Below, one piece after another: positions 34,868 to 46,999 of a stretch of DNA of 64,000 nucleotides. The position numbers were made by a program, and so were the translations under genes. The notes under the pieces were generated by a model, which was given only the letters and a program-made list of their open reading frames with translations, was not told the DNA's origin and ran no database searches. Numbering within the stretch: position 1 is the first letter of the stretch; the number at the start of each line of letters is the position of its first letter. Source of the stretch: Macondimonas sp045864775 (GTDB lineage: Bacteria > Pseudomonadota > Gammaproteobacteria > UBA5335); assembly GCA_045864775.1 (NCBI GenBank), contig BTVR01000001.1, positions 1,116,001 through 1,180,000 of the forward strand, written 5' to 3'.

Positions 34868-35677
34868 ATGAACAGCTTGTGGATGGCGTGGGCCGTTGCC
34901 CTGGCCTATGGCGGCAGTGCCGCTCTCCTGCTCCAGCGCGCCCGTTCCCTGCTGCGCGGCCTACCGGCCGGCAAGGCTGGCGCATTGGGATTCGGCGCCT
35001 TGGGCTTCGTACTCCATACCGCGCTGATCTCGCCGATCCTGGGGCATGACACCCTGCACCTGGGCTTTGCCGAAGTCGTGCTGCTCATGGGCTGGCAACT
35101 TGCGTTGCTCCTGCTCCTCGCCGCGACTCGAGCGCCGCTCGAGAACCTGGGGCTGATCCTGTTTCCGCTACTTGCGCTGTCCATGTTGCTCTATCGCCCG
35201 CAGGCCCCGACCGGCGGCGTGAATCTGAGCGGCCCGGTCGAACTCCACGTGCTCACGGCCATCATCGCCTACGGCCTGGTGATCCTCGCCGGAGCGCAGG
35301 CCGTGCTGCTGATGGTCCAGACCCGCCTGCTGCATCGCCACCGCAGCCGCGGCATCGTGGCGGTGTTTCCGCCGCTGGAAACCATGGAACGGCTGCTGTT
35401 CCAGCTCATCGGGCTGGCCTTCTTCACGCTGTCGCTGGCGCTGCTCAGCGGATTCGTGTTCGTCGACAACCTCTTTGCGCAACACCTCGTCCACAAGACC
35501 GTGCTGTCCATCGTCGCCTGGATCATCCTGGGTCTATTGCTTTGGGGGCACCACCGCTTCGGCTGGCGCGGCAAGATCGCCGTGCGCTGGACACTGAGCG
35601 GCGGCGCCATGCTCACCTTGGGCTATTTCGGCAGCAAGTTCGTGCTCGAGACACTGCTCGGACGCCAGTGGGGATAG
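34868..35677 (+). CDS. ypjD: YpjD/CcsA-like inner-membrane protein
   Basis: 269 residues with about eight transmembrane helices, related to the CcsA/CcmC cytochrome c assembly family. Conserved features include the periplasmic HVLTAIIAYGLVILAGAQA and the late HLVHKTVLSIVAWIILGLLLWGH with paired histidines. The gene is conserved next to ffh in gammaproteobacteria, but its function is not settled; heme handling is plausible. ATG 34868, divergent from ffh. Confidence 0.88.
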   Translation: MNSLWMAWAVALAYGGSAALLLQRARSLLRGLPAGKAGALGFGALGFVLHTALISPILGHDTLHLGFAEVVLLMGWQLALLLLLAATRAPLENLGLILFPLLALSMLLYRPQAPTGGVNLSGPVELHVLTAIIAYGLVILAGAQAVLLMVQTRLLHRHRSRGIVAVFPPLETMERLLFQLIGLAFFTLSLALLSGFVFVDNLFAQHLVHKTVLSIVAWIILGLLLWGHHRFGWRGKIAVRWTLSGGAMLTLGYFGSKFVLETLLGRQWG

Positions 35678-35721
35678 CCCTGCCACCGCGTGCTGCTTAG
35701 CGGAACGCGGGCCCGCGCGCA

Positions 35722-35750
35722 TTGAAGCACCCCGCGCCGATTGCTATAGT
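35722..35750 (+). promoter_or_regulatory. Candidate rne promoter
   Basis: TTGAAG (35722-35727), 17 bp, TATAGT (35745-35750): the best sigma-70 match in the gap before rne. Transcription would begin near 35757, giving a leader of about 395 nt. Confidence 0.6.
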
Positions 35751-36151
35751 TCCAGCCATTCCTGCCGGCCCTGTGCGTCGGATCGACCGGCGCTGCGGCG
35801 GGAACGACCCCCGGGATCCCAACGGGCAAAAGATGGCCGCCTCGACAGTGACCCGCTGCGCGCTCGCCGCGCCTGCCAGATCCTGCGCCACAGGCGCGGC
35901 ATCGATCCCGCGACCCGAACTTTCCGCGCCGGAGCCGGCCTTGTCGCCCTGTATCGACAGTCCCGGTTTCCGCTCCGCGTCACTTTTTTCGCATACCCCC
36001 CAAGCTTTCCACTCGCCGCCAGGAGCCAAGCCGATGATGAGATTCGCTGATCGCCCCCAGATCCGCGCCATCCGGGCTGTTGCCGGGATTTGCCCGACGC
36101 AGGATCTGCGTTTCGAGGGAAGCCTGCCGGGGAATCACGAGTACCCCATCC
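35751..36151 (+). promoter_or_regulatory. Long rne 5' untranslated leader
   Basis: About 400 bases between the rne promoter and start codon contain no supported gene. The sequence is GC-rich with several short inverted repeats, and a C-rich run (CATACCCCCC, about 35992-36001). In E. coli a leader of similar length folds into stem-loops through which RNase E feeds back on its own mRNA; the same is inferred here from length and position. Confidence 0.5.
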
Positions 36152-38506
36152 ATGAAGAGAATGCTGATCAACGCCACGCAAGCCGAAGAACTGCGGGTTG
36201 CGCTGGTTGAAGGACAAAAACTGTTCGATCTGGACATCGAAACGCCGTCGCGAGAACAGAAAAAAGCCAATATCTACAAAGGACGCATCACCCGCATCGA
36301 GCCCAGCCTGGATGCCTGCTTCGTCGAGTACGGCGGCGAGCGCAACGGTTTTCTGCCGCTGAAGGAAGTCTCGCGGGAGTATTTCAAGCCCGGCGCCGAT
36401 CTCGGCGGCAAGCTCAACATCGCCGAACTGCTCCGCGAGGGGCAGGAAATCGTCGTGCAAGTCGAGAAAGAGGAACGCGGCACCAAGGGCGCGGCCCTGA
36501 CGACCTTCATCAGCCTGGCCGGCCGCTACCTGGTGCTGATGCCCAACAACCCCCGCGCCGGCGGCGTCTCGCGGCGCATCGAGGGCGAAGAGCGGGACGA
36601 GATGCGCGAAATCATGCGCAATCTGGAGGTCCCGGACGGCATGGGCATGATCGTGCGCACCGCCGGCATGGGCCGCACCTCCGAGGAACTGCAGTGGGAC
36701 CTCGGCTACCTGCTGCAGCTCTGGCGCGCCATCGAACAGGCCGCCGGGGAGCGGCAGGCGCCCTTCCTGATCTATCAGGAAAGCAACATCATCATCCGCG
36801 CGCTGCGCGACTACCTGCGCGCCGACATCAACGAGATCATGGTGGACGACCCGGCTGTCTACGAGCAGGCGCGGGAATTCATGGCCGCCGTGATGCCGAA
36901 CAACATCGGCCGCCTGAAGCTCTATCAGGACGCCATTCCGCTGTTCACCCGCTACCAGATCGAGAGCCAGATCGAGCTGGCCTTCGCCCGCGAGGTCCGC
37001 CTGCCCTCCGGTGGCTCGATCGTCATCGACCACACCGAGGCCCTGACCAGCATCGACATCAACTCGGCGCGCGCCACCAAGGGCGCGGACATCGAGGAAA
37101 CCGCGCTGCTGACCAACCTGGAAGCCGCCGAGGAAATCGCCCGCCAGCTGCGCCTGCGCGACCTGGGTGGGTTGCTGGTGATCGACTTCATCGACATGAC
37201 GCCGGCCAAGAACCAGCGCGAGGTGGAGAACCGCCTGCGCGATGCGACGCAGGTCGACCGCGCCCGCATCCAGATCGGCCGCATCTCGCGCTTCGGCCTG
37301 CTGGAACTCTCGCGGCAACGGCTGCGGCCCTCGCTCGGTGAGCACAGCCACATCACCTGCCCGCGCTGCGAAGGCCGTGGCACCATCCGCTCGGTGGAAT
37401 CGCTGGCGCTGGCCGTGCTGCGGCTGATCCAGGAAGAGGCCATGAAGGACCGCACCCAGCGCGTCATGGCGCAGTTGCCCGTCACGGTCGCGACCTTCCT
37501 GCTCAACGAGAAGCGGGCCGCATTGACGGCGATCGAGTCGCGCCACGGCATCAGTGTGGTGATCGTGCCCAACCCGCACATGGAGACGCCTCGCTACGAG
37601 GTCAGCCGTATCCGTCAGGACGAAGCGCGCGGCAATGGCGATGCGGATGCCACCTACAAGCTCATCAGCCAGCCGCCCGCCGTTCACTACGAACCCAAGG
37701 CCGCCGCCCGCCCGGCCACGCAGGCTCCCGCCGTACGCATGGCACCGCCGCCGCCCGCCCCCACGCCGGAGCCGGTCGCCAAGGCCAAGCCCCCCCTACC
37801 CGCGCCGCCCGCGAAGCCGCGCGCCGGCTCGGGCGGTCTGCTGAAAAAAATCTGGGACCGGCTGTTCGGCGAGTCTCCGGCGGCTGCGGTCGCCGCAGCA
37901 GAACCCGATACCGCAGCGCCGGCTGAAGCGAAGGCCGACGTCGCCCATCCCGACTCACCTGAGACGCCCGCACGGCCGTCCCGGCGGTCCGGTGGCGCCA
38001 ACCGCCGCGCCCGGCCCAAGCCCGACGATGAAGCCACCAGACCCTCGCCCAGGCCGCGACGTCCCGCCCGCGCGCCGGAGACACCCGCGCCTGCCGTGAC
38101 CGCACCCGCGGCGAGCGATCCGGCTGCGGAAGTCGTCGACGCCGAACCCATCGAGACCGCACTTGCGGACGACGGCACGCCGGCTGTCGTCGGCGATGAG
38201 GCCCCCCGCAACCGTCGCGGGCGGCGCGGCGGGCGTCGGCGCCGGCGTCCCGGGGCTGGTGTGAACGCGCCGGGTACCGACGAGGCGCCCGATCAGACGG
38301 AGTCCGACGTAAACGCGCCGGGCGCCGATGAATCACGGGATCAACCCGGGACGGCCGAGCCGTTGGACGATCACCAGGAATACAGGGACGATCAGCCGTC
38401 GTTCAACGACGGCGCAGCAGCGGTCGACCAGACGAATCGGGGAGGCACGGAATCGCCGATGCCCGTCGCTACGCCCGAACCCAAGCGGGTCGGCGAGGAC
38501 GATTGA
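36152..38506 (+). CDS. rne: Ribonuclease E
   Basis: A 784-residue endoribonuclease, the core of the RNA degradosome. The catalytic half begins MKRMLINATQAEELRVAL; an S1 domain (NIYKGRITRIEPSLDACFV) is followed by the DNase I-like site with TSIDINSARATKG and VIDFIDM (the metal aspartates), and the Zn-link CPRCEGRG near residue 405. The C-terminal half from about 510 is Pro/Ala/Arg-rich and disordered, with an arginine-rich stretch around 690-705 (RNRRGRRGGRRRRRPG) that should bind RNA. It is shorter than E. coli RNase E (1061). The ATG at 36152 matches the family start. Confidence 0.96.
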   Translation: MKRMLINATQAEELRVALVEGQKLFDLDIETPSREQKKANIYKGRITRIEPSLDACFVEYGGERNGFLPLKEVSREYFKPGADLGGKLNIAELLREGQEIVVQVEKEERGTKGAALTTFISLAGRYLVLMPNNPRAGGVSRRIEGEERDEMREIMRNLEVPDGMGMIVRTAGMGRTSEELQWDLGYLLQLWRAIEQAAGERQAPFLIYQESNIIIRALRDYLRADINEIMVDDPAVYEQAREFMAAVMPNNIGRLKLYQDAIPLFTRYQIESQIELAFAREVRLPSGGSIVIDHTEALTSIDINSARATKGADIEETALLTNLEAAEEIARQLRLRDLGGLLVIDFIDMTPAKNQREVENRLRDATQVDRARIQIGRISRFGLLELSRQRLRPSLGEHSHITCPRCEGRGTIRSVESLALAVLRLIQEEAMKDRTQRVMAQLPVTVATFLLNEKRAALTAIESRHGISVVIVPNPHMETPRYEVSRIRQDEARGNGDADATYKLISQPPAVHYEPKAAARPATQAPAVRMAPPPPAPTPEPVAKAKPPLPAPPAKPRAGSGGLLKKIWDRLFGESPAAAVAAAEPDTAAPAEAKADVAHPDSPETPARPSRRSGGANRRARPKPDDEATRPSPRPRRPARAPETPAPAVTAPAASDPAAEVVDAEPIETALADDGTPAVVGDEAPRNRRGRRGGRRRRRPGAGVNAPGTDEAPDQTESDVNAPGADESRDQPGTAEPLDDHQEYRDDQPSFNDGAAAVDQTNRGGTESPMPVATPEPKRVGEDD

Positions 38507-38517
38507 TCGGGCCATGA

Positions 38518-38550
38518 GCCTCGTGCCGCGGCTTGCCCGCGGCGTGAGGC
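38518..38550. terminator. Strong hairpin between convergent rne and ptp
   Basis: GCCTCGTGCCGCGG (38518-38531) pairs with CCGCGGCGTGAGGC (38537-38550) around a 5-nt loop, with only the central GT/GT unpaired. It fills the 46-bp gap between two convergent genes and could act in both directions, although no T run follows. Confidence 0.6.
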
Positions 38551-38552
38551 GC

Positions 38553-39032
38553 TCAGGCCGTGGCCATGAGCAGGTGCAGATGCGCGATCAGCGCGTCGCA
38601 GCCCTCATCGAGCAAATCCAGCACCCGCTCGAAGCCTTGGTCGCCACCGTAGTAGGGATCCGGGACGGATCGACCGGCGGCGCCCAGCCCCAGAAACAGC
38701 GTCGGCACGGCCGCGGACGATGCCGGCCGCATGGCCAGCAGATGAACGAGGTTGGGCTCGTCCATCGCCAGAATCTGCGAGAAGCGCTGAAAGTCTTCCG
38801 GTACCACCACGCGTGCCCGCAGCGCGCCGAGATCGATGCCGCGCGCGCCGGCCGCCTGCTGCATGCGCGGATCCGGCGCACGACCGACGTGATAGCCGTG
38901 CGTGCCTGCCGAATCGATCTCGAGCTGGTCCAGCCAATGCGGCGCATCGCGCATCAGGCGCGCGCGCAACATGCCCTCCGCCGCCGGCGAGCGGCAGATG
39001 TTGCCCATGCAGACGAACAGAATCCGATGCAT
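38553..39032 (-). CDS. Low-molecular-weight protein-tyrosine phosphatase
   Basis: 159 residues. The P-loop VCMGNICRSPAAEGML (C-x5-R-S) lies at the N-terminus and the general-acid loop VPDPYYGG near residue 127. Such phosphatases often act on Wzc-type tyrosine kinases in capsule export, but none is nearby; in this gene order it simply ends the kdsB operon. ATG 39032 is chosen over a long upstream extension without homology. Confidence 0.95.
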   Translation of the reverse strand: MHRILFVCMGNICRSPAAEGMLRARLMRDAPHWLDQLEIDSAGTHGYHVGRAPDPRMQQAAGARGIDLGALRARVVVPEDFQRFSQILAMDEPNLVHLLAMRPASSAAVPTLFLGLGAAGRSVPDPYYGGDQGFERVLDLLDEGCDALIAHLHLLMATA

Positions 39033-39076
39033 CGCGAGTCCTCCTGCGTGGGGACGTTCCGGCAAGTCGTCGCTGA

Positions 39077-39844
39077 TCAGGCCGATTGGCGCCCCAGATG
39101 GGCCTCCACCCGCTCCAGGTCCGCCTCGGTGTCGACGGCCGACCCCGGCAACGCAGGCGCATCCCCGACGTGGATGCGAATCCCGCCCCACTGGAAACGC
39201 AATTGCTCGAGCGACTCCTGACGCTCCGGCTCACAGGGCGCGAGCGCCGCAAACGCTCGCAAAGCGCCGGCGCGGTAGGCATAAATCCCCAAGTGACGCA
39301 GCCAGAGCCCCGGCGGCATGCCCGCATCATGGGAAAATCCGCCCTCGCGGTGCCAGGGAATCGGCGCGCGGCTGAAATACAGCGCCAATTCGTCCCGATC
39401 GCAGACCACCTTCACCACATTGGGGTCGAGCAATTCCTCGACCGTCCCGACCGGCGTGCACAAGGTCGCCACGGGGGCCGTCGTCCGGGCCTGCAGATTC
39501 TCGGCGACGCGCGCCACATTCACGGCCGGCATGGTCGGTTCGTCGCCCTGCAGGTTGACGATGACGGTCTCGTCCGGCCAGGCGCGCTCCGCGACCACCT
39601 CGGCGATGCGATCCGTACCGGTCAGGTGGTGCGCGCCGGTCATGCAGACGGTCGCCCCGAAGGATCGGGCCATCTGCGCCACGAGTTCGTGCTCGGTGGC
39701 GATGATGACTTCCTCGGCGCCGCTGTCCAGTGCCCGCTGGTAGACGTGCTGGATCATCGGCCGCCCCGCGATGAGCCGCAGCGGCTTGCCCGGCAAGCGG
39801 GTCGCGCCGTGACGCGCCGGAATGACCACCTTGAAGGGCCTCAT
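39077..39844 (-). CDS. kdsB: 3-deoxy-manno-octulosonate cytidylyltransferase
   Basis: A 255-residue enzyme that activates Kdo as CMP-Kdo for lipopolysaccharide core synthesis. VVIPARHGATRLPGKPLRLI at the N-terminus, TGTDRIAEVV and VNLQGDEPTMPA are diagnostic, as is PIPWHREG later. Its start overlaps the trm112-like stop by 4 nt. Confidence 0.97.
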   Translation of the reverse strand: MRPFKVVIPARHGATRLPGKPLRLIAGRPMIQHVYQRALDSGAEEVIIATEHELVAQMARSFGATVCMTGAHHLTGTDRIAEVVAERAWPDETVIVNLQGDEPTMPAVNVARVAENLQARTTAPVATLCTPVGTVEELLDPNVVKVVCDRDELALYFSRAPIPWHREGGFSHDAGMPPGLWLRHLGIYAYRAGALRAFAALAPCEPERQESLEQLRFQWGGIRIHVGDAPALPGSAVDTEADLERVEAHLGRQSA

Positions 39845-40026
39845 CGCTCCTCCTCCGCGGACAGAGCGCGCGCTTCCTCGACGAGCATCACCGGGATGCC
39901 CTCGCGAATGGGAAACGCCAGGCGGTCGGCCCGGCAGATCAGTTCGCCCGCCTCGGGCCGGTAGGCCAGCGGGCCCTTGCAGACCGGGCAGGCCAGGATT
40001 TCGAGCAGCTTCTTGTCCACCACCAT
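39841..40026 (-). CDS. ycaR: Trm112-like zinc-ribbon protein (YcaR)
   Basis: 61 residues: KKLLEILACPVCKGPLAYRP and ELICRADRLAFPIREGIPVML. Normally four cysteines bind zinc; here CPVC is present but the second pair is reduced to a single Cys (ICRADR), so zinc binding may be partial. The family sits between lpxK and kdsB in many gammaproteobacteria with no settled role. The start ATG 40026 is 2 bp after the lpxK stop. Confidence 0.93.
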   Translation of the reverse strand: MVVDKKLLEILACPVCKGPLAYRPEAGELICRADRLAFPIREGIPVMLVEEARALSAEEER

Positions 40027-40028
40027 GC

Positions 40029-41018
40029 TCAATCGTCCCTTGTGTGATCGCGATGTCGGAGGCGAGCCAGCACCCAGTCCGCCAGAGCCGGTGTCACATG
40101 CGCCTCCACCGGCACGACCCAGGCGTTGGCCGGCGCGAACCGGGCGCACTTGACCGCATCCTTTTCCGTCATGAAGATCGGGCCGGGGGCAGCAAACGCC
40201 AGGTCCTGTGGGCGGTAATCATAATGATCGGGAAAGGGGTGTTCCACCACCCGCAGACCGGCGGCGCGCAGCGCATCGAAAAACCGTGCGGGATGGCCGA
40301 TGCCGGCCACGGCATGCACCGGCACGCCGGCAAAATCGGCGAGTAGACGCCGCTCTCGCCGGGTGGCCAGATCAAAGACCTCGCGCAGCGGCAGGGACAT
40401 CCGGAAGACGGCGCCATGCACCGGCGTGAAGCCCGCGCCCTGGACCGCCACGGCGTCGACCCGCTCGAGGCGCCGCGCCGATTCGCGCAACGGCCCCGCC
40501 GGCAGCAGCAGGCCGTTGCCCAGGCCCCGCGCACCATCGACCACGGCGATGTCCATGTCCCGCGCCAAGGCGAGATGCTGAAGTCCGTCGTCGGTCAGCA
40601 GCACCGTACATCCCGCATCGACCAGCATCCGCCCCCCCCGCGCGCGCTTCGGATCGGCCGCCACGGGCAAGCCGGTGCGCTGCGCGATCAGCACGGGTTC
40701 ATCGCCCACCTCGGCCGGATCGCTGGCGGGCGTGACCTGCTGCGGCCAGCGCCGGGAGCGCCCACCGTATCCGCGGCAGAGGATCCCGGGCCGTTCGCCC
40801 TGCGCGGCCAGGGCGCGCGCCAGATGAATGACCAGCGGCGTCTTACCGGTCCCGCCGACCGTCAGATTGCCGACCACGAGGACCGGCACCGGCAAACGGC
40901 TGGGCTTGCGCAAGCCGAAGCGATAAGACAGGCGATGCAGTGTGAGCCCGAGCGCATAAAGCCCGGTCAAGGGCAACAGCGGCCAGGCGCGGCGCCGCGG
41001 GCCATACCAGACCGACAT
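40029..41018 (-). CDS. lpxK: Tetraacyldisaccharide 4'-kinase
   Basis: A 329-residue membrane-associated kinase that phosphorylates the 4' position of the lipid A precursor. A hydrophobic N-terminus (LLPLTGLYALGLTLHRL) anchors it; the P-loop is VVGNLTVGGTGKTPLVIHLA, and LTDDGLQHLALARDMDIAVVD carries the catalytic acidic residues. The order msbA-lpxK-ycaR-kdsB is standard for this pathway. Confidence 0.97.
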   Translation of the reverse strand: MSVWYGPRRRAWPLLPLTGLYALGLTLHRLSYRFGLRKPSRLPVPVLVVGNLTVGGTGKTPLVIHLARALAAQGERPGILCRGYGGRSRRWPQQVTPASDPAEVGDEPVLIAQRTGLPVAADPKRARGGRMLVDAGCTVLLTDDGLQHLALARDMDIAVVDGARGLGNGLLLPAGPLRESARRLERVDAVAVQGAGFTPVHGAVFRMSLPLREVFDLATRRERRLLADFAGVPVHAVAGIGHPARFFDALRAAGLRVVEHPFPDHYDYRPQDLAFAAPGPIFMTEKDAVKCARFAPANAWVVPVEAHVTPALADWVLARLRHRDHTRDD

Positions 41019-41056
41019 CAAACCGCTCTCCAGTCGACCGCGCCAGGGCGGCGAAC

Positions 41057-42819
<1,763 letters not shown>

Positions 42820-42823
<4 letters not shown>

Positions 42824-43242
42824 GTTCCATCCGCCGGCTGCACCGTCTCGATCACCACATCGCGCACGCCCATCTGGGCCAGTACGTCGAACACGGTCAC
42901 CACGGCCTGATGGCTGGCGCGGCCATCGGCACGCACGGCGACGCGCCGGTTGCGATCCGGCCCGAGCGCCTGCTCGAGCGCCCGGCGCAGGGTTTCCGGC
43001 TTGGCATTGACCACGGCCTGATCGCCGAGGAAATAACGCCCGGTGCGGTCGATCGCCACCGTGACCCCGGGATCAGTGGTCATCTCAGGCGCCGGCGAGG
43101 CTTGCGGCAATTCGAGGCGCAATCCGGACTGCCGTGCGAACGTGGTCGTCACCATCAGGAAGATGACGATGACGAAAAGCACGTCGATCAGCGAAATCAG
43201 ATTGATTTCGGGCTCGTCGTCCCGAGGCTTGCTCAACCTCAT
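42820..43242 (-). CDS. exbD: ExbD/TolR-type biopolymer transport protein
   Basis: 140 residues with one N-terminal membrane helix. The conserved aspartate of the proton path is in NLISLIDVLFVIVIFLMVTT. With ExbB it forms an energy-transducing motor. In Pseudomonas-like gene orders a pair at this position precedes lpxK; whether it serves a TonB partner is unknown, and no tonB gene is present. Overlaps exbB and msbA by 4 nt each. Confidence 0.94.
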
Positions 43243-43907
43243 GAAGCCACCGCCGGCGCTGCCTTGGGCGCCCGGCGCCGCACCGGCGCGGGACCGGTCG
43301 GCATCTGAGCACCGTACAAGGTATTGATCAGCGTGATGGTGGCCACTTCCATCTCCACCACGATCTCGGCCACCCGCCCGCGCAGGTAGCGGTGCATCGC
43401 CAGCGCCGGGATGGCGACGATCAACCCGGCGGCGGTCGTGATCAGCGCCTCGGCGATGCCGTGCGCCAGATCGGCCGGATTGCCGACACCGGCCGAGGTC
43501 AGGGCCGCGAACATGCGGATCATGCCGAACACCGTGCCGAGCAGACCCAGCAGCGGCGAGATGCTGGCGATCGTGCCCAACGTGTTGAGATAGCGCTCGA
43601 GTTCATGGACCTCATGACGGCCGGCGTCCTCGATGCTTTCCTTCACCGCCGCCCGGTCCAGATGGCGGCTGGCCAAGCCGGCCGCAAGGACCTTCCCCAG
43701 CGGAGAATGCCGACGCAGACGGATCAGCGCCTCGTCGGTGAGCTGATGGTTCGTGATCCATTGCTGCACCTGCGGCAGCAACTCCGGCGGCACGATGCGC
43801 GTGCGCCGCAGGCTCCACAAGCGTTCCGCGACGATGGCCACCGCGCCCAGAGAGCACAGCAGGATAGGAATCATCACCCACCCGCCGGCCCGCACCAATT
43901 CCCACAT
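43239..43907 (-). CDS. exbB: ExbB/TolQ-type proton channel protein
   Basis: A 222-residue MotA/TolQ/ExbB protein with three membrane helices; the family block is LNTLGTIASISPLLGLLGTV and GIAEALITTAAGLIVAIPAL. ATG 43907 is preferred, with GGAG 7 nt upstream; a GTG two codons earlier is possible. Lies 62 bp after comEC. Confidence 0.94.
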   Translation of the reverse strand: MWELVRAGGWVMIPILLCSLGAVAIVAERLWSLRRTRIVPPELLPQVQQWITNHQLTDEALIRLRRHSPLGKVLAAGLASRHLDRAAVKESIEDAGRHEVHELERYLNTLGTIASISPLLGLLGTVFGMIRMFAALTSAGVGNPADLAHGIAEALITTAAGLIVAIPALAMHRYLRGRVAEIVVEMEVATITLINTLYGAQMPTGPAPVRRRAPKAAPAVAS

Positions 43908-43969
43908 GCCCACACTCCACAGCAGACGGCGCCGCTCGGCCGCATTCTACTTGATCGGCTGACGATGCT

Positions 43970-46300
43970 TCATTCCTTAAGCGGAGAACCCGCCGGAACC
44001 GCACAATCGACCGGCGCATGCCAATAGCGGGTTTGTCCACAGCGCAGCGCCTGCACCGACATCGGCCTGACGCGATCGAACAGAACCCGGACCGCACCCC
44101 GTTCACCGCTGACCATGGCCACGCTGCCCTGCCGGGCCAGGCGTTGCCGCACGGCCGCAGCCGGAAAACCCCAGCGGTTGCCGTAGCCCGCCGGAACGAG
44201 CGCCCAGCGGGGCGCCACCGCCGCGAGAAAGGCCGGCGAGGACGCGCCGGCGCTGCCATGATGCCCCACCACCAGCACATCGGCCTGGACCTCGGCATCC
44301 CGATCCAGCACGGCCGCTTCGCCGGCGCGCTCGAGATCGCCGACGATCAACAGACGGCCGCCCGGCGCCACGACCCGCAGCACGCACGAACCGTCGTTGT
44401 CGGGCCCTTGGTAACCCGCCTCCGGATGCAGGATTTCGAAGCGCACCCCGTCCCAATCCCAAGTCATGCCGGCCCGGCAGGCGCGCGTCCCCGGGTATGG
44501 CGAGGGTCCACCGCCCAGCCAGTCCGCCACCGGCATCGCGCGGCGCAATCGCTCGGCGCCGCCGCTGTGATCGCTGTCGGGATGGCTGATGATCGCCCGG
44601 TCCAGTCGCTCGAGGCCTTGCCCGCGCAGATAGGGCGCGATCACCCATTCGACGGCGTCGGACGCGCCCATGCGCGGACCGGTGTCATACAGGAGGACAT
44701 GGCGTGCGGTGCGCAGGACGATGGCCTCGCCCTGCCCCACATCCAGCATCACCGCCTCGAGCGCGCCGTGCTCAGGCCGCCAACCCGGCCGCAGCAGGAC
44801 CCCCAGCACCAGCAGCAGCCCGACCGCGCGCCCCGGAAACCCGCGCGGCGCCAGCAACCACGCGGTGCCGGTCGCCATCAGGCCCGCGCCGAGCAGGCCC
44901 GGCATCGGCAAGTTGCCCACCGCCCCCGGCCATGCCGCGATCGACGCCCAAGGCGTCCACAGCCCCGACAGCAGCCCCGCAGCAACGCCCAGCACCGGCG
45001 CGCCGAGGGCGGGATGGACGACTGCCAGCAAAGTCCCCGCCAGGATCAGCGGCAGCAGTGCGATACTGAACAGCGGGACCAGGATCAGATTGACGGCCGG
45101 CGCCACCCAGGACAGGCGCCCGAAGGCGAGCAGCAGCACCGGCGCCAACCCGAGCGCCACCACCCACTGACCGTGCCACAGCACCTGCGCTGGGCGCAGC
45201 CGGCCGAGTCGGCCGCCGAATCCCGCATACAGGCAGGCCACGGCGCCAAAGGACAGCCAGGTGCCGGGCGCCAGCGCCGCTCGCGGATCGATGGTGAGCA
45301 CCAGCGCCAGGGCGCCCAGCAGCAGCCGCAGCGCGGACCGCTCGCGACGCCACCAGACGGCGGAGGTGAACACGGCCAGCATGATGAGCGCGCGCTGGGT
45401 CGGCACGGTCAACCCAGCCAGCAGCCCGTAAGCAGACGCGGCACCGAACAAGGCCAGCGCCGCAGCGCGCGGCGCCGCGAGCCGCAGGGCAAGCGCCGGC
45501 AGTCGCGGCCACAGCCAGCGCGTCAGGCCATAGACCGGCGCGGCCGCCATGAGGATGTGCTGGCCCGAGACCACTGCCAGATGCGCGGTGCCCGTGTCGC
45601 GAAAGACGGTCCATTGCGCGGGGGTGATCGCGCCCTGATCGCCGAGCGCCAAGGCCCGCACCAGCCCGGCCTGGGGATGCCCGGCCAAGGCCTGATCGAC
45701 GCGCTGCGCCAGATGCGTGCGCACCCGGGCCAGCCCCAGCGGCGCCGGCGCCAGACGCGTGTTGGCCGCGTCCTCGCGCACGGTTCCTGTAGCGACGATG
45801 CCTTGCTGAAACAGCCAGGTCTCGTAGTCGAACGTACCCGGGTTGCGCAGGCCGTGCGGCGCACGCAGACGCAGCCGGAGCCGCCAGGTTTCACCCGGCT
45901 GATAGACGCGGCCCGCGCCGTAGTCTGCCAAGCGCAGCCGGACCCCGGGCGACAATCCGGCTCCCGCTGGCGCCTCGACCACGTCGGCCAACAGGCGCTG
46001 CCCGCCTTCGCGCGACTGGGGGAAATCGGCAATGCGCACCACCAGCGTCGCCATCTCGCCGCGCGGCGGCAAAGCCGGACGCTGCGCCAGCAGCAGGGCG
46101 CCCGACATCGCGGCCCACCACAGCCCGCCCAGCGTCGCCGCCAGCAACAGCCCTCGGCGCACATGGGCCCGGCGCGCCACGACGCACACGCCGGCCGGGA
46201 TCGAGCCCAGGGCAAGGCAGACGGGAACCGAAGGCAGGCTCGGGCTGAGCTGGAGCGCCAGCAGCCCGGCGACATAGGCGGCCAGGAGCCGCCCGCTCAA
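43970..46300 (-). CDS. comEC: DNA internalisation protein ComEC/Rec2
   Basis: A 776-residue inner-membrane channel for uptake of single-stranded DNA in natural transformation. Residues about 30-180 match the DUF4131/OB region, the middle is the multi-helix Competence domain (GDQGAITPAQWTVFRDTGTA, then HLAVVSGQHI), and the end is a metallo-beta-lactamase domain with LDVGQGEAIVLRTARHVLLY and the metal motif HPDSDHSGG, consistent with an intact nuclease site. It lies in the lolCD-exbBD operon rather than with other competence genes. Confidence 0.96.
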   Translation of the reverse strand: MSGRLLAAYVAGLLALQLSPSLPSVPVCLALGSIPAGVCVVARRAHVRRGLLLAATLGGLWWAAMSGALLLAQRPALPPRGEMATLVVRIADFPQSREGGQRLLADVVEAPAGAGLSPGVRLRLADYGAGRVYQPGETWRLRLRLRAPHGLRNPGTFDYETWLFQQGIVATGTVREDAANTRLAPAPLGLARVRTHLAQRVDQALAGHPQAGLVRALALGDQGAITPAQWTVFRDTGTAHLAVVSGQHILMAAAPVYGLTRWLWPRLPALALRLAAPRAAALALFGAASAYGLLAGLTVPTQRALIMLAVFTSAVWWRRERSALRLLLGALALVLTIDPRAALAPGTWLSFGAVACLYAGFGGRLGRLRPAQVLWHGQWVVALGLAPVLLLAFGRLSWVAPAVNLILVPLFSIALLPLILAGTLLAVVHPALGAPVLGVAAGLLSGLWTPWASIAAWPGAVGNLPMPGLLGAGLMATGTAWLLAPRGFPGRAVGLLLVLGVLLRPGWRPEHGALEAVMLDVGQGEAIVLRTARHVLLYDTGPRMGASDAVEWVIAPYLRGQGLERLDRAIISHPDSDHSGGAERLRRAMPVADWLGGGPSPYPGTRACRAGMTWDWDGVRFEILHPEAGYQGPDNDGSCVLRVVAPGGRLLIVGDLERAGEAAVLDRDAEVQADVLVVGHHGSAGASSPAFLAAVAPRWALVPAGYGNRWGFPAAAVRQRLARQGSVAMVSGERGAVRVLFDRVRPMSVQALRCGQTRYWHAPVDCAVPAGSPLKE

Positions 46301-46312
46301 GGGGCCGCGCCC

Positions 46313-46991
<679 letters not shown>

Positions 46992-46999
<8 letters not shown>

